From Sphingobacterium oryzagri (GTDB taxonomy: Bacteria; Bacteroidota; Bacteroidia; Sphingobacteriales; Sphingobacteriaceae): a stretch of 64,000 bases of DNA. A model generated the notes under the pieces. The model did no database searches. It was not told the origin of the DNA and saw only the letters and a list, made by a program, of their open reading frames with translations. Below, piece after piece: positions 59,349 to 64,000 of this stretch. The stretch's first letter is position 1. Every line of letters starts with the position of its first letter. A program made the translations under genes and the position numbers. The stretch spans positions 2,418,001 to 2,482,000 of the forward strand of contig NZ_CP117880.1 in the NCBI RefSeq assembly GCF_028736175.1, written 5' to 3'.

Positions 59349-60554
59349 CTAAGCGACACCAGATTGTTTGCCAATCTGAAGACCATAAACACGAGGTGCT
59401 GTGCCAAAACACTTTTGAAAATCCCGGGAAAAGTTCGACTGCGCAGTATAGCCTACCATAGCGGCTATTTGCGTAATATTATACTTCTTCGACGTCAGCA
59501 ATTCTGCTGCTCGCTTCAATTTAGCCATATGAATCAGTTCATTGGGCGTGCTCTCAGTATACTGCTTAACTTTCCGGTAAAGCGTAGGTCTGCTCATGTT
59601 GGTCAACTTGGCCAGCATATCGACCGTAAGATCTATTTCCGAAATATGCTCTTCAATCAACGTTTGGAGCGATGCCATAAAATGATCTTGCGTTTTGGCT
59701 TTTTCGGTAACGGCATCCATGCGAAGGGCATCGGTAACATAAGCGCTTACCAATTGTCTACTTCTCAACAAATTTGCCATCTGTAGCATCAGCAGCGCCA
59801 TAGAAAGAGGCTTCTCGGTATAGGCATCCGCCCCATACATCAGTCCTTGTACTTTGGCTTCCGGACAGGCGGGATCGGTCAGCAAAACAACGGGAATATG
59901 GCTATACAAACGGTTTGACTTAATATGCTTGCACAAGCTTAATCCATCTGCCGTAGGCAATCCAGCCGCAGCCAACACCAGCTGCACATTTTCCTGTGCT
60001 AAAAACTGCATAGCTTCGGTAGCGGTAGACGCCCGTAGCATGTCGTAATCTTGTTTCAGTGCTTTGTTAAGGTAAGCAACGGTTTCTTTATTTTCTTCCA
60101 GCAGTAATAGGACTGGCTTTACCGGCGCTTTCGTTGTTTCACGCGTTTGTTTATGTTTTTTTTGGAGAGGCGCTGCTGGCGACTCGTCTATCACGAGAAA
60201 TATGCTCGAGGCAATTGTTTCTTGTTCGTTCCGTTCGTTACTTGCCGGCGTCCGCGCGTAGGCGGTAGGCACAGATTGTTGGCCGTCGTTACTAAATTCG
60301 ACCGTAAACAAGGTATCATCTGTTTCCACGGGCAGGAGTTTAACGTCCACGCGGGCCTTTGCAGATTGAATATTATCACTGATGGAAGCATGAAATAGTT
60401 TACGCAAGGCTTCCCTATCTACACATGCTTTCAGTTGCACTTCAGGCAACGTTAGTTCGTAACGAATGTTTTTCTGTTTAGCTTGTGGTTCCAGTGCCCG
60501 AAACGTTTCGGCAAGCAAACCATTGATGTCGGTTTTCAAAAAGAATACGTTCAT
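59349..60554 (-). CDS. Stripped-down hybrid two-component regulator: degenerate HATPase remnant, pseudo-receiver, AraC HTH
   Basis: 401 residues. Residues 1 to about 125 resemble the start of a histidine-kinase ATPase domain (DINGLLAETFRALEPQAKQK, N-box region LRKLFHASISDNIQSAK) but lack its N and G boxes. About 146-262 is a response-regulator receiver: acidic pocket Glu153-Glu154, LLTDP with Thr226, and the Lys of TEKPL; the phospho-acceptor position is Ala196 (QLVLAAAGLP in place of the usual IISDVMMP). About 290-395 is an AraC HTH (ISEIDLTVDMLAKLTNMSRP, NITQIAAMVGYTAQSNFSRD). This is the C-terminal half of a PUL-type HTCS without periplasmic sensor, divergent from the SusC gene at 61234, which it probably controls. 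Confidence 0.87.
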   Translation of the reverse strand: MNVFFLKTDINGLLAETFRALEPQAKQKNIRYELTLPEVQLKACVDREALRKLFHASISDNIQSAKARVDVKLLPVETDDTLFTVEFSNDGQQSVPTAYARTPASNERNEQETIASSIFLVIDESPAAPLQKKHKQTRETTKAPVKPVLLLLEENKETVAYLNKALKQDYDMLRASTATEAMQFLAQENVQLVLAAAGLPTADGLSLCKHIKSNRLYSHIPVVLLTDPACPEAKVQGLMYGADAYTEKPLSMALLMLQMANLLRSRQLVSAYVTDALRMDAVTEKAKTQDHFMASLQTLIEEHISEIDLTVDMLAKLTNMSRPTLYRKVKQYTESTPNELIHMAKLKRAAELLTSKKYNITQIAAMVGYTAQSNFSRDFQKCFGTAPRVYGLQIGKQSGVA

Positions 60555-60849
60555 ATTTTGGTCTTTTCGTTAAATTGTTTACGACCAGAATCAAGTCGGA
60601 AACATCTTCCTATGTTGATCTGATAATAAATTAAGGTTAGCTTATGTACTTTAATTGGCAGCTAATTTAGTAAAATGAATTAAAAAATCAACGGCTATTA
60701 ATACGTTTCATAAAGCACTATTAACGTGCCAAAAAAGGCAAACGAACAGCAGATTGATAATTATTACAAAAAACATGAATATTGCGACCATTTACTGTTG
60801 CGTATTCATTTAATCTGCACGCTATATTTCAAAAATTGTAATTTTTTAT
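60555..60849. other. Intergenic stretch between regulator and direct repeats
   Basis: AT-rich, non-coding. No promoter box with full consensus was found for the regulator gene. Confidence 0.45.
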
Positions 60850-60890
60850 TTGAGACGCTCTGATATAAAATTGAGACGCTGTGATTGATA
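60850..60890 (+). promoter_or_regulatory. Direct repeat pair, candidate operator for the AraC-type regulator
   Basis: TTGAGACGCT at 60850-60859 and again at 60871-60880, exactly 21 bp apart, each followed by a similar (C/G)TGAT...ATA tail. Two helical turns of spacing fits AraC-type dimers bound on one face of the DNA. It lies between the HTCS-like regulator and the SusC gene, about 345 bases before the SusC start. Confidence 0.55.
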
Positions 60891-61233
60891 TGGAGCAAAA
60901 GATTTGCTGACATTTATCGTACTTAATACGACCAACTGTAAACATATGGCTAGCAACAAAAATTTGTGTATCCGAACGCCGGCTTCCCTTGTCGAAGCTT
61001 CCTATCTGCAGGCTTATGCAAACCTGCTGCTGTGTAGCGCTCTAGCGCCTCGCATTACTCGCTTTATCACACTAGATATAGCAGCCGAACAAAGCAGATT
61101 AACGTAGCTAAACTATGCGCTAACCAAGTAGCAACAGGCTAACTAACCTGCTACATTTTATCTATATGCGGCAGCGTTCTTTAGCGACAGCTTTTAATAA
61201 ATAATCAATTTAAATCATCAATTTTTAAACTGT
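60891..61233. other. Leader/control region of the second SusC gene
   Basis: No gene is supported; a 67-codon frame at 60904-61107 has no protein-like features. GGCTAACTAACC and AT-rich sequence precede the ATG, but no clear TAnnTTTG was identified. Confidence 0.4.
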
Positions 61234-64000
61234 ATGAAACACAAATTACTTGTACTAGGCGTCATGACGCTAACGCTACTACTTGTATTCCAGGCAACGT
61301 TTGCCCAACAAAAAAGAACGTTGACCGGGACCGTGGTAGACGAAACAGGAGCTCCACTTGCGGGTGCTACCGTAAAAGTGAAGGGCACAACGGTTGCGAC
61401 AACCACCGATGAAACTGGCGCATTTACGCTGGAAGTAGCGGCTTCTGCGCAAACGTTGGAAGCGACGTACATCGGTTACGGACTGAAAGACGCTCCTATC
61501 GTCGGCAATCAGGTCAATATCCAATTGCAGCCAGACACCGAGCAAGACTTGGATGAAGTCGTCGTTATCGGTTATGGAACCGCGCGAAAGAAGGATTTGA
61601 CCGGCGCTATGGTAACCATCCAGGAGAAGAATTTTAACAAAGGTATTATGACGAGTCCGGATCAATTGATTCAGGGTAAAACACCGGGCGTGATGGTGCT
61701 CAATAATACGGGCCAACCGGGTGGTGCGGCTACCGTGCGTATTCGCGGAAACTCGTCTATCCGTGCCAGCAACAATCCGTTATTTGTACTAGATGGTGTT
61801 CCGATGTCTGGAAACTCGCCCCTACCGGAAGGTCGCGGTGGTTTCTCTTCCGATCGCGGAAATCCGTTGACGTATCTTAATCCTACGGATATTGCCAGTA
61901 TGGATATCTTGAAAGATGCATCGGCTACAGCAATTTATGGATCGCGTGGTGCTAACGGCGTAGTCATCATCACCACAAAAAAAGGTAAAGCTGGCACACC
62001 TGTAATTTCCTTGGGCGCTGCCGCGGGTATTTCCAGCATGCGTGAGTATCCGGATGTTCTCAGCGCTTCTGAATTTAGAGAAGCGTTAAATTACTATACG
62101 CCAAATGAAGTCGCTAATGCGGATTTCGGTGGAAACGAAGATGCATTTCGTGGTATTACGCGCGATGCCGTTACGCAAAATTATTACGGCGATGTGTCCG
62201 GTGGCACCGAGCACGGACGTTACCGTTTGTCAGGCGGATACTTGAACCAAAATGGCATCATTTTAGGCTCACAGTTGAAAAAGTATACCGGTAATTTTAC
62301 AGGCAATTTCCGCTTTTTGGAAAACAAAAGACTGGGCTTGGATTTCTCTTTATTTGTGACGCAACTTGACAATCGTTATGCCCCGATCAATGCGACGGTA
62401 GGTTCCGAGGGTAACGTTATTTCACAAGCATTGCAGTGGAACCCCACGTTACCTTTGCGCGACGAACAAGGAAATCTCACGTTCGTCAGTACGACAACAA
62501 GAAACCCACTGACGAGTATTGAGGCCTTTAAGGATTTGGCTACAACCAATACGATGGTCGTCAATGTGTCGCCGTACTACAAAATTACCGACGATTTGGA
62601 ATACCGCTTTACCTACAGCGCGATGCGACAAACTGGTAATCGCGAAGGCGTCTACAGAGCCGGTTTGATTGATCCATCGGCAGTCAATAATGAGCAGGCG
62701 TTCATTTCCAATAATGGGGAGACCAATCTTCAAATGACGCACACACTTTCGTATAATAAGCAGCTCAACGAAGATTGGAATATCAATGCCCTTGTGGGTT
62801 ACGAATATTTGAATTATGATTACAAAAATAATATCTCCTTTGGCGGTGGTTTCCGGTATTTAGGGCTTGATTATTTTGATTATTTGCAATACTCGCCCGT
62901 TGCCACACGCGAAATTTCTTCGTATAGAAGTCCAACCAACCAGTTGCAATCGATGTTTGCGCGAGGTGGATTTAACTACTTAGATCGCTACCTGTTCACC
63001 GCGACCGTTCGTCGTGATGGATCGACAAAATTCGGATCCAACAACAAATATGCGATGTTTCCATCGTTTGCCGTGGCCTGGAATCTGGCCGAAGAGGAAT
63101 TCTTAAAATCGAGTCCAATATTTACACAGTTGAAAGTTCGCTTAGGCTGGGGTAAAACTGGTAATCAGGAATTTCCTTCAGGCGCTTCTTTGAACCGCTT
63201 GGTGTTTAGCAATCAAAGTATTAGTCAGGCAAATTACGGTAATGATGATCTAAGATGGGAAACATCAACCACGTTTAATGCCGGAATTGATTTCGCTATC
63301 CTTAAAAACCGCCTTTATGGTTCGGTTGATTACTTTGATAAAAGAACTACCGACGCGCTCTTCGAACAAACCCTTGCACAACCTGCTCCTGCCGGACGTA
63401 TTTGGGTAAACCTTGATGGCGAGATCGTCAATCGTGGTGTCGAAATCGCATTGACCGGTACGCTAGTCAGAAACGATAACTGGACCTGGGATCTAACAGG
63501 TAATGCTACCTTCCTGAAAAATAGCGTGAGCGGATTAGTGGGTTATTATGAAACAGGCGCGTTGCGCGGTCAAGGATTTTCAGGAGTACTGGGCCAACGT
63601 ATGGTGAACGGTCAGCCGCTTAATGTTTGGTACCTTGCACAATACGAAGGTATTGATCCGGAGACCGGCATGAGTATGTACAGAGGCTTAGACGGAAGTG
63701 TCAGCAGCGCAAACGATCCGGCCGTTAACAAATTTTACGCCAGCAGTCCAAACCCAACGACACTGCTTGGTATATCATCAACCGTTAATTACAAAAAAAT
63801 AACATTGACCGCCAATATGAATGGCGCTATGGGGCATTATTTATTTAACAATACCGCGGCAACAGCTTTAGGATTAACAAACTTATCCGCGCGTAACATC
63901 GGATCGGCTTTCTTTGATACATCCGTTCGCGAGTCTACGTCCAACTCCGCTGCACCTTCTACCCGCTTTCTAGAAAAAGGCGATTACCTGAAATTGGCAA
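61234..64000 (+). CDS. SusC/RagA-like TonB-linked outer-membrane transporter (3' end outside window)
   Basis: Open from the ATG at 61234 to the window edge, 922 codons; a further 100 or so residues of barrel are missing. Signal peptide LLVLGVMTLTLLLVFQATFAQ, CarboxypepD-reg-like domain (about 27-100, LTGTVVDETGAPLAGATVKV), SusC signature LDEVVVIGYGTARKKDLTGA (about 109-128), plug motifs VRIRGNSSIRASNNPLFVLD and SMDILKDASATAIYGSRGAN, then barrel (FLTATVRRDGSTKFG-type strand at about 590, RLGWGKTGNQEFP). A SusD gene is expected just beyond the edge. It is not a close copy of the SusC gene at 55464. Probably switched by the divergent AraC-type regulator. Confidence 0.94.
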   Translation, partial: MKHKLLVLGVMTLTLLLVFQATFAQQKRTLTGTVVDETGAPLAGATVKVKGTTVATTTDETGAFTLEVAASAQTLEATYIGYGLKDAPIVGNQVNIQLQPDTEQDLDEVVVIGYGTARKKDLTGAMVTIQEKNFNKGIMTSPDQLIQGKTPGVMVLNNTGQPGGAATVRIRGNSSIRASNNPLFVLDGVPMSGNSPLPEGRGGFSSDRGNPLTYLNPTDIASMDILKDASATAIYGSRGANGVVIITTKKGKAGTPVISLGAAAGISSMREYPDVLSASEFREALNYYTPNEVANADFGGNEDAFRGITRDAVTQNYYGDVSGGTEHGRYRLSGGYLNQNGIILGSQLKKYTGNFTGNFRFLENKRLGLDFSLFVTQLDNRYAPINATVGSEGNVISQALQWNPTLPLRDEQGNLTFVSTTTRNPLTSIEAFKDLATTNTMVVNVSPYYKITDDLEYRFTYSAMRQTGNREGVYRAGLIDPSAVNNEQAFISNNGETNLQMTHTLSYNKQLNEDWNINALVGYEYLNYDYKNNISFGGGFRYLGLDYFDYLQYSPVATREISSYRSPTNQLQSMFARGGFNYLDRYLFTATVRRDGSTKFGSNNKYAMFPSFAVAWNLAEEEFLKSSPIFTQLKVRLGWGKTGNQEFPSGASLNRLVFSNQSISQANYGNDDLRWETSTTFNAGIDFAILKNRLYGSVDYFDKRTTDALFEQTLAQPAPAGRIWVNLDGEIVNRGVEIALTGTLVRNDNWTWDLTGNATFLKNSVSGLVGYYETGALRGQGFSGVLGQRMVNGQPLNVWYLAQYEGIDPETGMSMYRGLDGSVSSANDPAVNKFYASSPNPTTLLGISSTVNYKKITLTANMNGAMGHYLFNNTAATALGLTNLSARNIGSAFFDTSVRESTSNSAAPSTRFLEKGDYLKLA

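Noticed and set aside
60904..61107. 67-codon plus-strand frame in the SusC control region
   Set aside because: No protein-like pattern; within the regulatory region next to the direct repeats.

Overview
The window is chromosomal DNA from a Bacteroidota bacterium, most likely family Sphingobacteriaceae (Sphingobacterium/Pedobacter-like). The grounds are SusC/SusD outer-membrane pairs, TAnnTTTG-type promoter boxes, weak ribosome-binding sites, DUF4374 and CarboxypepD-reg TonB-receptor proteins, many PAS histidine kinases and CheB-CheR fusions. No plasmid, phage or IS genes, tRNA, rRNA or CRISPR array were seen. The genus is inference.

Layout. 1-3.6 kb: a cut-off ATP-cone/nuclease protein, a small membrane protein, a sirtuin without zinc cysteines, a conserved 82-aa protein and a larger membrane protein. 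4.1-10.5 kb (minus): a complete assimilatory sulfate-reduction operon, sulfite reductase - SUMT - precorrin-2 dehydrogenase - APS/PAPS reductase - CysD - CysN. It makes its own siroheme and lacks cysC. Divergent from it (10.7-14.2 kb) is a four-gene Pst-type ABC importer, followed by a mercaptopyruvate sulfurtransferase and a KgtP-like dicarboxylate permease. 16.8-25.4 kb: rpsU, a DinB-like protein, a large leucine-rich-repeat/TPR secreted protein, a TlpA-like thioredoxin, an ABC-F ATPase and a ROK sugar kinase.

25.7-40.3 kb is signalling DNA: a multi-PAS kinase, a GH1 beta-glucosidase and RpiA, then a CheB*-CheR-PAS protein (esterase serine lost), a HisKA_3 kinase, a stand-alone CheB with a zinc-ribbon-like tail, another PAS kinase, and a PAS-LuxR regulator split by a frameshift at a run of six A. 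No CheA, CheW, chemoreceptor or flagellar gene is present. 40.4-45.6 kb is a probable xenosiderophore locus (DUF4374 lipoprotein plus TonB receptor, XusB/XusA-like) with a divergent AraC regulator and an 87-aa protein that is only the DNA-binding half of a Fur repressor. 45.7-51.7 kb is a two-gene operon: a bacteriophytochrome sensory module without output domain, then a 1477-aa CheB-CheR-PAS-histidine kinase. This looks like a light-signalling pair split over two proteins.

51.8-64 kb: an NTF2-like protein, a metallophosphatase, a SusC/SusD pair, a stripped-down hybrid-two-component-type AraC regulator whose receiver has lost its phospho-acceptor aspartate, a pair of direct repeats 21 bp apart, and a second SusC gene running off the right edge. 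Several intergenic regions carry long perfect hairpins between genes. Two rho-independent-looking hairpins have no gene upstream on their strand and may mark small RNAs or attenuated leaders.
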